In this document: positions 34,704 through 45,689 of the stretch, piece after piece | Numbering within the stretch: position 1 is the stretch's first letter | Layout: each line of letters begins with the position of its first letter | DNA from: Conus ventricosus | Taxonomy: Eukaryota; Mollusca; Gastropoda; Neogastropoda; Conidae | Direction: 5' to 3' | NCBI GenBank assembly: GCA_018398815.1 | Contig: CM031622.1 | Span: forward strand, 23,326,947-23,390,946 | DNA length: 64,000 nucleotides | The notes under the pieces: model-generated | What the model saw: the letters and a program-made list of their open reading frames with translations, nothing else | The model's database searches: none | Told to the model about the DNA's origin: nothing | Program-made: the position numbers and the translations under genes

Positions 34704-35349
34704 GTTAGTTATCCCCTGTCTTGTTCATACACATCAGTAAATTTCCCTGCATCCAAAACCATAACATTGTTTTCATTTTTTATTTATGTGTGCTCATCCA
34801 GACAATGTTATTCTGGGAACAACAAGTGTGGGTTTTGGGGCTCTGACGTCTTGATTGTTGACGGCCATATAGTGTGTGATTGGTTTCCTAAGTCAGTGAT
34901 AAAAAAAAAGTTGGAGGTGGCCAGTGTGGGGCCTCTGCTGACTGCTTTCTTCACCCCCCGGATGGGGGTCATGAGAAGTACTGGCTGTTTACTTTCCGAA
35001 CAGGCTTGGTTCCGGTCACTGTGTTCAAAATTGCCGTTTTGCATCGTAAACTATCCATGTCAAATTGCTACCCCTTTTAAAAACCCAAAAAATGTGCTAA
35101 GTGTTGGTGTGTTTTGTGGTCCAGTTTCATGGTTAACCTCTCCTGTATGCACTTGCCTGTGCTTACTTACGCCGAAAGTCTGTGGCAAGAGAAGTATCTC
35201 CGTAATTTGAACATGGTTACCCAATTTGAAAATTAATTTAAAAGAGAGGAAAGGATATAATGAAATGAAATAATTTTTAAAATTCCTACGAATGTATATG
35301 TTGCTATATGATAAGTCTGAAGAATGTCACATAAGCCATTTATGTGTGT

Positions 35350-35380
<31 letters not shown>

Positions 35381-37176
35381 GGGGGGGGGGGATTTTCTTT
35401 TCAAAAACTTTCTTTTGTTTTGTTCATCATATCTATAAAGTCATCCCAATTCAAATCTAGGTCACTCTCAGCTTCATTACCCTGCACTTTTCACTAAGTT
35501 ATATGCTGTAAATCCTACAAATCGGCTCTATCTTCATCACTAAATACCATGATAGAATGCCAGAATCAAGGTTAGCCATGGTGAAAAACAGTCTTCGACC
35601 ACAAAACTTTAAAAATCGTAACTCAAGAACTACGGCATGTATTGAGTCACGGTTTGTTGCAAACGGAAGTGGATTGTAAAAGGAAAAAGGAAGTCACAAT
35701 CTCGCGAGACTTCCTTTTCTATGAGAAACATAGCGGTGCCCATTGTTGCCATGTGTTTTACTGGGCGCTGGCAGGTGCTCAGCCTTTAGGCAGTGTGATT
35801 TCGGTCGGCACCAGCGGGCGCATGCTTGTCAAGAGAGTTGAGGCAGAACAAAGACAGTGAGAAAAGAGACCCCAAATATTTGGCCCAGCTTCATGGTGAA
35901 GGCAGAGCAAAGTTAAAAGAGCAAAGACACCCCTGCTGTTTGGCTCAATTTCATGGTTAAGGCAAAGCGAAGACAATGAGCAAAGACACCCGAATGTGTA
36001 GCTGCTCACTTTTACAGTCTTGGCAGTGGTTTTGTGCAAGACATCATCTTTCACAGGCATGATTCTTTCTGAATTATACTGGGTATCAGAATAAAGGATT
36101 GGACTCCATATTAAACTCCTCTTGAATCAGATCTGTGTTGACCATTTTGCGAACGAAAGATGATAGGTGAAATGTGAGAGGTCTGACAGCAGGTGATTGT
36201 CTCAGCCCTGCTTTCTCCTCCATCCCTGTGACAACCACGGCACAGGCGTTGATGCAGCTGTCAAGGTGAATTACACACAGGCAGACAGCAGCTGCCTTCT
36301 ACCCAAGAGTGCACAAGGCTCTGGCCATAGCTGCCGCTGTGTTTTCATCATTCAGTGCACCGACACAGGTGTTGGCGACAGCCCTGTGATATTCAGAGAA
36401 CCTTCCATGAATCATGAGTAAAGGGACTTCTGTTCTATCAGGGCTGACGATTTCTGGCAGATGTGTGTAATACAGCTCTCTCCACTGTCAATTCATCCCT
36501 TGTAAACTACTGCCTGCTTCTCTTGTTCTGAATTCTTCAAATACGGTACCTTAGGTGACCCCAGCATGGGGATTTTTGTTACACTTGCTTTGGCTGTATA
36601 TTTTATGTCCAACTCGTACACAAAATGGCCTGAGGCCAAGCAGAGGTGTCGGAGTACTGCTGACGAAAAGAACTGAACTTGGCTAGAGTAAACTCGTTAG
36701 TCATAGGCATGCTATAGTTGTACATGGTACGTCTTATAAGCAAACAACGACAATGATAGAAGAGCAAGGATGGAATCATAGGAGCTGATGAATAGGTCAG
36801 GTTAAGGTTTAGGCCATGGACTATCTGGCAGCCTTGTAGCAATCGGTATAGATCTGTCATCTGTGTCACTTGCAGTCTTGTTCTTTTTTCTCCATGCTGA
36901 TTAATTGCATGCTTTTCCCTATGATTCCTCTTTCTCAATAACCTTTCCTACGATGACAGGATGATTGGGGTTTTGTTTGTTTGTTTTTGTTTTGTTCATT
37001 CTTTGCAGAATCTGGTACTACGATGACTTGTCAGGGAAACTGAAAATCACATTGGGAGTTGGGATGGGTTTATTGTTCCAAATGTAGTGTTTGTTTTTGG
37101 GGAGTACATTTGTCAGAAGACTGTCCCAATAACTTGAGCTAATGAGACATGATTGTTGTTGTTGTTGTTGTTCCAG
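34704..37176. other. Intron 3: poly-G, short tandem repeat, otherwise unremarkable
   Basis: Contains (TG)n followed by a pure G run at 35364-35391 (28 nt). About three degenerate copies of a ~65-bp unit lie at about 35838-36000 (GCAAAGACACCC, TTTGGC, AATTTCATGG words). No gene was recognised. The 147-codon frame at 34767-35210 has no recognised domain and runs over non-conserved intron. Confidence 0.6.
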
Positions 37177-37256
37177 ATGGCCGAGATAGAGGTGTGTCCA
37201 CAGTGCTACAAGCATTCCTGTATTCTGGGAGAAGGAAATGGTTCATTGAGCCATGC
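37177..37256 (+). CDS. ZMYND8: ZMYND8-like gene, exon: zinc-binding linker between bromodomain and PWWP (one base short)
   Basis: Acceptor TTGTTCCAG and donor GTAAGC bound an 80-nt exon. It starts in phase 0 with MAEIEVCPQCYKHSCIL, matching the family's MNEIEVCPECY. The end matches the family's NWFCEPC only one frame over, as RRKWFIEPC. A single missing base near CTGGGAG (37225-37231) explains this, and 81 nt would end in phase 0. The Cys residues (C-x2-C, C, C) belong to the zinc-coordinating linker that packs the PHD, bromo and PWWP domains together in ZMYND8. The family's usual Cys in WFCEPC is Ile here. Confidence 0.83.
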
Positions 37257-37499
37257 GTAAGCATTTCATTTTTCATCCTCTTTTTCTGGGCAGGCACACT
37301 TCCTTGTGCACGCACAGTAAGCATGATTGTGATAGTGTCCCTTGTCAAGTAAAGACCTATTTGATAGTAGCAGTAGGGACAGCCTTGCTAACCATAAGTT
37401 TCCTGTGGATGCCGTTACTGAAATCATCTCTCTAGTTTGTCTGTGTGTCATCTAACCACCATCGTGCAGCGGAGGTGCTCCCAGAAACATGTGCAAGGT

Positions 37500-39200
37500 T
37501 ACATGACCCCATTTGATGTTTCACTGAAACGTCTGACTCCACTTGATGTTTCACTGAACTGTCCGACTCCACTTTGTGCTTCACTGAACTGTTTGACTCC
37601 ATGTTATGCTTCACTGAACTGTTTGACTCCACGTTATGCTTCACTGAACTGCTTGACTCCACGTTATGTTTCACTGAACTGCTTGACTCCACGTTATGTT
37701 TCACTGAACTGTTTGACTCCACGTTATGCTTCACTGAACTGTTTGACTCCACGTTATGCTTCACTGAACTGTCTGACTACACTTGATGTTTCACTGAATT
37801 GTCTGACTCCACGTTATGTTTCACTGAACTGTCTGACTCCAATTTTTGTTTCACTGAACCGTCTGACTCCACATTATGTTTCACTGAACCGTCTGATTTC
37901 ACTTTGTTTCACTGAACCGTCTGATTCCACTTCATGTTTCACTGAACCATCTGACTCCACTTTTTGTTTCACTGAACCGTCTGACTCCACATTATGTTTC
38001 ACTGAACCGTCTGATTTCACTTTGTTTCACTGAACAATCTGACTCCACTTCAAGTTTCACTGAACCATCTGACTCCACTTTATGTTTCACTGAACAGTCT
38101 AACTCCACTTTATGTTTCACTGAACTGTCTGACTCCACTTTATGTTTCACTGAACAGTCTGACTCCACTTTATGTTTCACTGAACTGTCTGACTCAGCAT
38201 TATGTTTCACTGAACCGTCTGACTCGCTTTATGTTTCACTGAACAACTGACTCCACTTTATGTTTCACTGAACTGTCTGACTCCACTGTATGTTTCACTG
38301 AACTGTCCAACTCGCTTTGTTTCACTGAACTGTCTGACTCACTTTATGTTCACTGAACCGTCTGATTTCACTTTATGTTTCACTGAACCATCTGACCCAC
38401 ATTATGTTTTTCTGAACCGTCTTGACTCTGCTTTATGTTTCACTGAACTGTCTGACTCCACATTATATTTCACTGAACTGTCTGACTCCACTTTATGTTT
38501 CACTGAACTGTCTGACTCCGCTTTATGTTTCACTGAACCATCTGACTCCACTTTATGTTTCACTGAACTGTTAGACTCCACTGTATGTTTCACTGAACTG
38601 TTTGACTCAGCTTTATGTTTCACTGAACCGTCTGACTCCGCTTTATGTTTCACTGAACTGTTTGACTCCACTGTATGTTTCACTGAACTGTTTGACTCCA
38701 CTGTATGTTTCACTGAACTGTTGACTCCACTTTATATTTCACTGAACTGTCTGACTTCACTTTATGTTTCACTGAACCGTCTGACTCCACTTTATGTTTC
38801 ACTGAACCGTCTGACTCCTCGTTATGTTTCACTGAACCATCTGACTCCTAGTTATGTTTCACTGAACCGTCTGACTCCGCTTTATGTTTCACTGAACCGT
38901 CTGACTCCGCTTTATGTTTCACTGAACTGTTTGACTCCACTGTATGTTTCACTGAACTGTTTGACTCCAGTGTATGTTTCACTGAACTGTTTGACTCCAC
39001 TTTATATTTCACTGAACCGTCTGACTTCGCTTTATGTTTCACTGAACCATCTGACTCCACTTTATGTTTGACTGAACCATCTGACTCCACTTTATGTTTC
39101 ACTGAACCCTCTGACTCCACTTTGTTTCACTGAACTGTCTGACTCCACTTTGTTTCACTGAACTCTCTGACTCACTTTATATTTCACTAAGCCGTCTGAG
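37500..39200. repeat. 30-bp minisatellite (about 55 units)
   Basis: Unit TGACTCCACTTTATGTTTCA plus CTGAACCGTC, repeated with point variants and occasional 2-5 base deletions. Because 30 is divisible by 3, long open frames appear on both strands (CFTELSDST and VKHKVESDSS words). These are not genes. It lies about 250 bp inside intron 4. Confidence 0.95.
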
Positions 39201-39299
39201 AAGAGAGTACCATATTCAGGATAATACCAACATTCAAATGAATTGGATTGATTTATTCACAAGTATACATTGATGTCCAGATGTTTTTATAAGGCAGAA

Positions 39300-39490
39300 T
39301 TTAACAGAAAGGACCTGTCAGACTTCAGTAAATCTTTGTAAAATGGTTTGGGGCTTGGTCTTCAGTGAATCTTTGTAAAGGGGTTTATAGCTTAGTCTTT
39401 GATTAAATCTTTGTAAAGTGGTTTGTGTCTCCATCTTTGGTAAATCTTTGTCTAGTGGTTTGTGTCTCCATCTTCAGTAAATATTGTTAA
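39300..39490. repeat. Short 37-38-bp minisatellite, related to the array at 51.6 kb
   Basis: About four units of AGTAAATCTTTGTAAAGTGG with TTTGTGTCTCCATCTTC. The same unit recurs at 51590-51915, 12 kb away in the same intron. It is therefore a dispersed or split array, like the 37-bp array in intron 1. Confidence 0.8.
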
Positions 39491-40665
39491 CCCTCTGCCT
39501 ATGGCATGACTTCATGCTACATGACTATGAGGATACCATGCCAGGTGAGGTAACTCTGCTACACATGCACACTCACCACAAAGAAACCTGAATAAAGAAT
39601 TTCCTTTTTGCTCATCTATTCCATAAAATTAAATAAAACAAATTTCAAAGACATCACTCCATCCAAAACAGCCATTTTTTACCATATGTAACACGAGGGA
39701 AGGAAAACAAGATGCAAAGCATATAAACGTACTCCCAGTTTATCCTGAATATGCGTGAGATATTCCATAAAGAGGAAAAAACCGTCTTGGGCTGGTGTAA
39801 ACCATTAGTAATGGCTATTCTGGTAAACAACGGCTATCATCTGTGACCTACGATGAACATACTTAACAAATTTTCAGAAAGATCGGCCAAGTACTTTCTG
39901 AGATTTTCCGTAAAGAAGAAAACCATTATGGGCCGTTAGTAACGGCTATAATGGTAAACTAAACATCGGGCATCATCCGTGACCCATAATGAAAATACTA
40001 CAAATTTTCAGAAAGATCGGCGAAGTACTTTCTGAGGTATTCCATAAAAAAGAAGAACTGTTATGGGTCGTTATAGCTGTTAGTAATGGCTATAATGGTA
40101 AAATAAAACATTGGGCATCATCCGCCGCCCATTATGAATATACCTACAAATTTTCAAAAAGATCAGCCAAGTACTTTCTGAGACATTCCGTAAAAAGAAA
40201 AACCGTTCTGGGCGTTATAGCCGTTAGTAACGGCTGTAACGGAAAATAAAACATCAGGCATCATTGGTGACCCATAATGAACATACCTACAAATTTTCAG
40301 AAAGATCGACAATGTGCTTTCTGAGATATTCCATAAAGAAGGGAAAAAACCCTTATGGGCCGTTATAGCTGTTAGTAATGGCTATAATGGTAAAATAAAA
40401 CATTGGGCATCATCCGCCGCCCATTATGAATATACCTACAAATTTTCAAAAAGATCAGCCAAGTACTTTCTGAGACATTCCGTAAAAAAGAAAAACGTTC
40501 TGGGCCGTTATAGCCGTTAGTAACGGCTATAACGGAAAATAAAACATCAGGCATCATTGGTGACCCATAATGAACATACCTACAAATTTTCAGAAAGATC
40601 GACAATGTGCTTTCTGAGATATTCCATAAAGAAGAAAAACCGTTATGGGCCGTTATAGCTGTTAG

Positions 40666-41791
40666 CATAGCTGCCAACTGCTACGATATCGCCGTAGTTT
40701 GCTACGCCAAGAGAATGCTTGCTACGACGCTACTACGATCATTAAATTGCTACGGCGAAACAAAAAAATTTGAAGATACTTTCGTTTTGTTTGGACAGCG
40801 CTAAGTAACGTCTCTATCGGTCTGTCGGAACTGCATTTCCGCTTTTGGCTTTACTGTAGCACGTGATCATTTCGACCCAAACAATGGCGACTTCCGTCTT
40901 GCTCAGTTCGCAACAATGGCGTCCAAGAAGCGAACGGAGAGCGCGTCTCCGGGAGAAAAAGAAGTGGCGTGAAGCGCCCAAGACATAGCTGCCAGAAATG
41001 TCGTGCGGAGTATACAGAGAAATACCCATGCATTCTGAGATGCCCTACCGACCTCACTAAAGTACACTGCAAATCGTGTGAGCTTGATTTTTCTGTGAGC
41101 CATGGAGGACTGAACGACATAAAGCACCACGTCGCCACGTGGAATCACAAGAAGAAAGCGGGAGAAAAATCAAACACGAAGCTATCAAGCTTTGGCTTTG
41201 TTCCTGGAGGAAGTTCTGTGGATTATGCAGTGATTAGAGCAGAGACCTTTTTTGTGAGTTTCTTGGTTGAGCACAGCCTTCCTCTGTCGGCAGCAGACCA
41301 TGCTGCCCTAGGCTTCCCACCCCACCCCCCAACTTCCCACCCCTCCCAACTTTCCACCCAGAACAAAGTAAGGCCTCCCACCACTGCTATAGGACTGAAA
41401 TAGTGGACCAAACAATATTACAGCAAATCAGAATGAGAATGTATAACAATAATGCCAGAATATTCAACTTCATGATGGTGAGCAGAGAAGAAGGTGTGTC
41501 AGGGTTCATCAAATGCTGCAGCAAGGCAACAGCAAAAAGATTCCTCTTAACTGGAATGTGTGAGTAGATTTTTTTTTACAATTTGCCTCTTCCTCTGCTT
41601 CATCTCTGTATAATAACATTTATAGATATGCTAAGAGTACTGTAGCTTTAATGTGGTCCGTTAAAACTGGTTATAGGCCTGATTTCTTTTTAGAACGCGC
41701 GCAAAATTAAGTTGCTACTGTCAAATTGGAAATGCTACTGTGAAAATTGTGAAATGCTACTGTTAGCCACATGAGCAGGTTGGCAGCTCTG
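40666..41791 (+). mobile_element. hAT-related family derivative (1.13 kb) with 6-bp target duplication TGTTAG
   Basis: Left end CATAGCTGCCAACTG and right end CAGGTTGGCAGCTCTG form inverted repeats. TGTTAG flanks both sides (40660-40665 and 41792-41797). The insertion lies at the centre of a palindrome in a monomer of the surrounding tandem-repeat element. It encodes the zinc-finger N-terminal region but no catalytic core. Confidence 0.85.
40916..41403 (+). pseudogene. Truncated transposase: zinc-finger N-terminus (hAT-related family)
   Basis: The ATG at 40916 (AACAATGGCGTCC) opens MASKKRTESASPGEKEVA and meets a stop. One frame over, 40969-41403 continues RPRHSCQKCRAEYTEKYPCI, then CKSCELDFSVSHGGLNDIKH and HVATWNHKKKAGEK, a BED/C2H2-like finger. 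DYAVIRAETFFVSFLVEHSL and PLSAADHA follow, the start of the next transposase segment, equivalent to AVIRAEVMMVDIVLEQNLP in the copy at 55.1 kb. The body ends in a Pro-rich stretch with no catalytic part. One frameshift near 40968 separates start and finger. Confidence 0.6.
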
Positions 41792-42219
41792 TGTTAGTAA
41801 TAACGGCTATAACGGTAAACTAAAACATCGGGCATCATTCATTACCAAAGTGAACATACCTGCTAATTTTCAGAAAGATCGGCCAAGCACTTTCCGAGAT
41901 ATTCCATAAAGAAGAAAAACCGTTACAGCCGTTAGTAACGGCTATAATGGTAAACTAAAAAATCAAGCATCATTGGTAACCTTGGTGAACACCTTGGTGA
42001 ACATACCTGCTAATTTTCAGAAAGATCGGCTAAGTACTTTCTGAGATATTCCATAAAGAAGAAAAACCGCTGCAGCCGTTAGTAACGCTTTTACGGTAAA
42101 ACTAAAACATCGGCATCACCTGTGCCCACAATGAACATACCTACAAATTTTCAGAAAGATCGGCCCAGTAGTTTTGTCTTGAGCGAGTGGAATACATTTT
42201 GACCACGGACGGACGACAG

Positions 42220-42253
<34 letters not shown>

Positions 42254-42354
42254 AACACACACACACACACACACACACACAGAGCATTTCTTCGTTCCCA
42301 TTCTAAAGTACTCCTGTTCTATAAGAACTGGGAGTACAAATACGAACAGACTAA

Positions 42355-43417
42355 CCGGACTTCAGTGTTCTCAGCACTGAAACAATTTTCCCTAAATTCA
42401 CTGAACCCACAGAATGTCATTGATTAGGAGCACATGGTGATTTTCCAAGTCTAAACAAAGTACTGAAACCTCCAGGAACAAACTAAAGGCATTCTACATG
42501 CTCAACACACTAAATAATTAACTTTTGTTGTGAGGGGGGGGGGGGGGGGGTAAACACCAAACTTCAACAGTTTTGTTAAACTGAAGGCATCACAAACAAG
42601 AGGATTTGCCTTCAAACTACTGAGGGGAAAAAATTAAGAACAAATTACTGAACACTGGACTTTAAATTGTGATGGAATTCAGCAAAAATGTGCCTTTGCA
42701 CAAGTGCACTGAGCAATCGACACCCCGCCCACCCCATTCTTGCGCACACACTGTGGTGATGATTTACCTCATATCCGTCTTCTCTTTGCTTTTTGACAAA
42801 CAAGGCAGTTATTACTGGTAATTTAGGCCTAAGTTTATCTTCATTTTTTTGTGCTTGCTTTTGTGCAGCAAAGAAATTCGTTTCTTGCTCAAAGTCTGCG
42901 GAAAGTCCTCAGAAATTAAAAGACTAAAGGTGACACTCCCACAGACAAATCATGGGACACACCCACTGACTGAAATTTGGTCATAGTCTGGCCTGATTTC
43001 CTGGCTGTTAAAACAAGCGAATGGTTTTGGGGGATTCACTTCTTGTAGCCTACCGCTCCAGTCAACAGTTGAAGAATCTCTAGCAACTTTTGTTTTTGGA
43101 ATTTTCTTTTTATGGGGGACTGGGCCCAGCAGCAATGGGCAATTCGACATCGTCATTATCATTGCCCGAATTGTTATCAATTCCAGACTCAAAATCAGTC
43201 TGTAGTCGATCTTTATAACTAGGTCACGATAGACGTCCGAATCGTCTCGCTTCAAAACTTCTTTAAGAGCGTAGCTCTCAAATACACTGTCTTCATCACT
43301 ATCGTATCAGAAAATAGGTTCTAGAAGTTGCATAGTTACTTGATCCACCATTTTCCCAGAAATCTTCACACAAAAAAGCCGAACTTTGAAAATTCACAGC
43401 AGGAAAAGTGAACACTG
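42355..43417 (-). mobile_element. Probable piggyBac-like element, internally deleted (about 1.06 kb)
   Basis: The left end CTAA-CCGGACTTCAGTGTTC resembles the left end of the piggyBac-like element at 48384 (TTAA-CCGTTCAGTGCCT). The right end reads GAACACTG-TTAA. On the minus strand an N-terminal transposase-like frame starts near 43350 with YDSDEDSVFESYALKEVLKR and includes KVARDSSTVDWSGRLQEVNP, in the style of piggyBac N-termini (acidic start, then a W and PPF-like segment). The left TTAA has become CTAA, and an alternative 8-bp duplication (YTAACCGG) is possible. A (G)17 run is at about 42534-42550. Confidence 0.45.
42950..43350 (-). pseudogene. Truncated piggyBac-like transposase N-terminus
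   Basis: Minus-strand frame with an acidic SDEDSVFESY segment, a hydrophobic middle (RLILSLELITIRAMIMTMSN), a basic HKKKIPKTKVARDSS patch and VDWSGRLQEVNPPKPFACF. An in-frame stop lies near 43305. No DDD catalytic core follows before the left end of the element. It could also be unrelated to piggyBac. Confidence 0.35.
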
Positions 43418-43605
43418 TTAACCGGGTGAGTCGGACGTCTTTTTGACAGCTCTGCTCTTGATTAACTTATTTTAGTTAATTAAACTACCGATCGGTCACC
43501 AAGAATGCCACGAAGTTAACAGTGTATCTACTGCCCACCTCCATCCGAGTTTTTGGAACTTTTGGTCTGCGTGATGTGAAGAAATCGGCGCTGAAATGAC
43601 TGTCC

Positions 43606-44560
43606 GTGATGTTGTCAGTGTGCAATGTTATGGCCCGCCATAAGAAAGAAAACAGCGTACGCAGACTGGATGCAGGTTCAGCTCTAGTTCTTCCAACAAC
43701 TCGAGTGTTAACAGTGCAAAGACACCCCAAGAAACAGAAGGTGGAAACTAGTACTCCACTGTCCGGGCCAGTGAAAGAGACTCTTTCAAATTTGTTTTTC
43801 AACGCGAGAGGACAAAATGGAGGACAGAGGAACGACTCACTCCCAAACCAATCAAACGAGTTGGACATTGTTTTCTCCCCTACTCGCGATTCTCACCGGC
43901 AAAAAGAACCCCGCAATGTACAATGCCGATCTGATGGCAAAGCTCTGTGCTAACGGAGCTGAACTTGCCAGGCTGGCTCTTACGGTGGTAGGAGCTGAGG
44001 GCTGCCTCTTCTCAGTCCAGACTGAGAACGTGAAGCTTCGTCAGAGCTGACCGACGCCGGAAGCGAGAGCAGCAGACGGCCACCAGCTAGCTGAAGTACG
44101 GCACCTTGCAGAGCTGGCCGATCGTCGTTCCGAGGACGTTTCCGCATTACGTACGGAGGAACAACCTGCGCATCTACGGGGTGCAGGAAGGGGAGAGCGG
44201 AGCCGTCGAGACGGGGGTACAGTGCGAGAGAAGGTGCTTTCTCTGTTCAACCGTAAACTGAACATCGAGGTGAAGAGAGGAGACCTCGAGGCAGTGCATA
44301 GGTCGGTTCCAAACAAGGTTCCAATGCGTCCAAAAACCTTGCCGCGGGATTATTGTTCGTTTTGTTCCCGTCGCGTCAGGACTCTGTGCTCTACTGCGCG
44401 CAAGAAATTGAAAGGACCGGGTCACTATGTGGAAGAATCTGACCTCACGGGCATATCAGCTGCTATGTTCAGTGCCGGACGAGAGAGACATTTGCCAGCA
44501 GGGTGGACGAAGAACGGTGCAGTGGTGGTGAGACGGTGTCCGGACGAATCTCGACAGTGA
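43606..44560 (+). pseudogene. LINE ORF1 (L1-type RNA-binding protein), frameshifted
   Basis: Starts near MARHKKENSVRRLDAGSALV and continues through a Ser/Pro-rich region. After frame changes come a heptad-like LARLALTVVGAE, ENVKLRQS stretch and NNLRIYGVQEGESGAVETG (about 44160). Then follow LFNRKLNIEVKRGDLEAVHR and RRVR...ARKKLKGPGHYVEE with SDLTGISAAMFSAGRERHL. This order (coiled-coil-like part, RRM-like N-N-L-R-I-x-G, then an HR and LT-containing C-terminal domain) is that of L1 ORF1p. At least three shifts break the frame. Confidence 0.6.
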
Positions 44561-45689
44561 AATCTCTTGCCGATTTTAGGCAACTGCGTTAGTTTTGTTC
44601 TTTCCTCTTTTGTGTGTCACAGCCGTTACTTCCAACTTTGCCTTTGACATTGTGTCGTACTGCTCGAACTGTAAGTAGACCAAATTAATTTAACCAGCTG
44701 CGATTATTTCTGTTCAAAATCTTAAGTGTGAAAGTTCGTGAATTCTTAAGGTTTGTAATTTAGAATCTACTTGATGTATTTCTGTATCTGAGCGCAGTTT
44801 TTTACGACTTTGGCGATTTCCTTTTTTGTTGTTGTTGTTAATTGTTTTGTTTGGGTTTGTTTCCCCCACTGGACGTTGTTTACATCTGGAGGTGAAGGTC
44901 TTTTGGGATTGGCAAGTTCGGGGGAGCAGTCCTGCGTCGAAGGTAGTAAGTGTCAAAAGTAATGAAAGAAAACGAGCCTTGTGGTACTATTCTTGTTTTT
45001 TCCATATATTTGTATTTGGTCTTTGCCACAGACAATATGATTGTATGGGGATAGTAAATTTTGATCACTTATAACGTCATACAAGATGACATGACACGAG
45101 TTGTTTGAAGGTTTTTTTTTGTTTTTTTGTGTGTTTTTTTTCTCCATGTCATTGCGCTAGATTTTGTAGTAGTAGTTGTAATAGTTGGCATCAATGCTCG
45201 TTTGGAGTATTGGCGGTGGGTCCTTACATAACAGTTGGTGTGTGTATGTATGTGTAGTTTTATGTCATTGCTTGTAGGCTGGTCTTTATGTTATACATTA
45301 CTTTTTCATTTTCTTCATATCAAGGTGATAGGCTTGTGTGTGAGAGTGAGATTGTAACTGGGTCATGTACACTTTATTTGTGCATTTATAAGATGTTGAT
45401 ATTAATGATGGGTGTGAAATCTTGCCTACTATTACATTGGAAGGTGAGGCTGAGGTAGCTTCTGTTAAACTTTGGGGATGTGCAACATCACTGTATTTTC
45501 AAAAGTGTGTCTCTGTGTTAGCAAACACTTTTGGAGTATTTTCTTACTTTTTTCTTTTGTAGACCTTATATATATGTGTGTGTATGTATATATATTATGT
45601 GTATGTATGTATAATATATATTTTTTTATTTAATTTTTTTTATTGCTGTTATCTGTTAACTACTTTAACCTTTCTTGCCAGAACTCAAC
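44561..45689. other. Spacer between LINE ORF1 and ORF2, nothing recognised
   Basis: T-rich and TG-rich sequence with short TATATA runs near 45570-45625. No coding domain was recognised. Confidence 0.5.

Larger units (their letters stand above)
39703..42337 (-). mobile_element. Hairpin-ended element, long copy with tandem ~145-bp monomers (split by a DNA transposon)
   Basis: In reverse orientation to the copy at 34227. It starts (on the minus strand) at the hairpin 42308-42337 (GTACTCC-t-GTTCT-ATA-AGAAC-t-GGGAGTAC) and ends near AACAAGATGCAAAGCATATA at about 39703. About nine monomers contain CAAATTTTCAGAAAGATCGG, TTTCTGAGATATTCCATAAA and a palindrome. In the best unit the palindrome CGTTATAGCCGTTA/GTAACGGCTATAACG (40506-40534) has perfect 14-bp arms. 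A (CA)n tract at 42220-42280 sits next to the hairpin. A 1.13-kb transposon interrupts it at 40666-41791. The architecture resembles HINE/pearl-type elements. Confidence 0.6.

Noticed and set aside
34767..35210. 147-codon frame in intron 3
   Set aside because: It starts 64 bp after an exon donor, has no domain, and contains scattered Cys without pattern. It is probably chance.
37437..39120. Long open frames (198 and 241 codons) with CFTELSDST or VKHKVESD words
   Set aside because: They are translations of a 30-bp minisatellite on both strands. The unit length is divisible by three, so stops are avoided without coding function.
42220..42282. (CA)n tract as an independent microsatellite
   Set aside because: It sits next to the terminal hairpin. 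The other copy has CTGTCTGTCTGTCC at the same place, so it is part of the hairpin-ended element.
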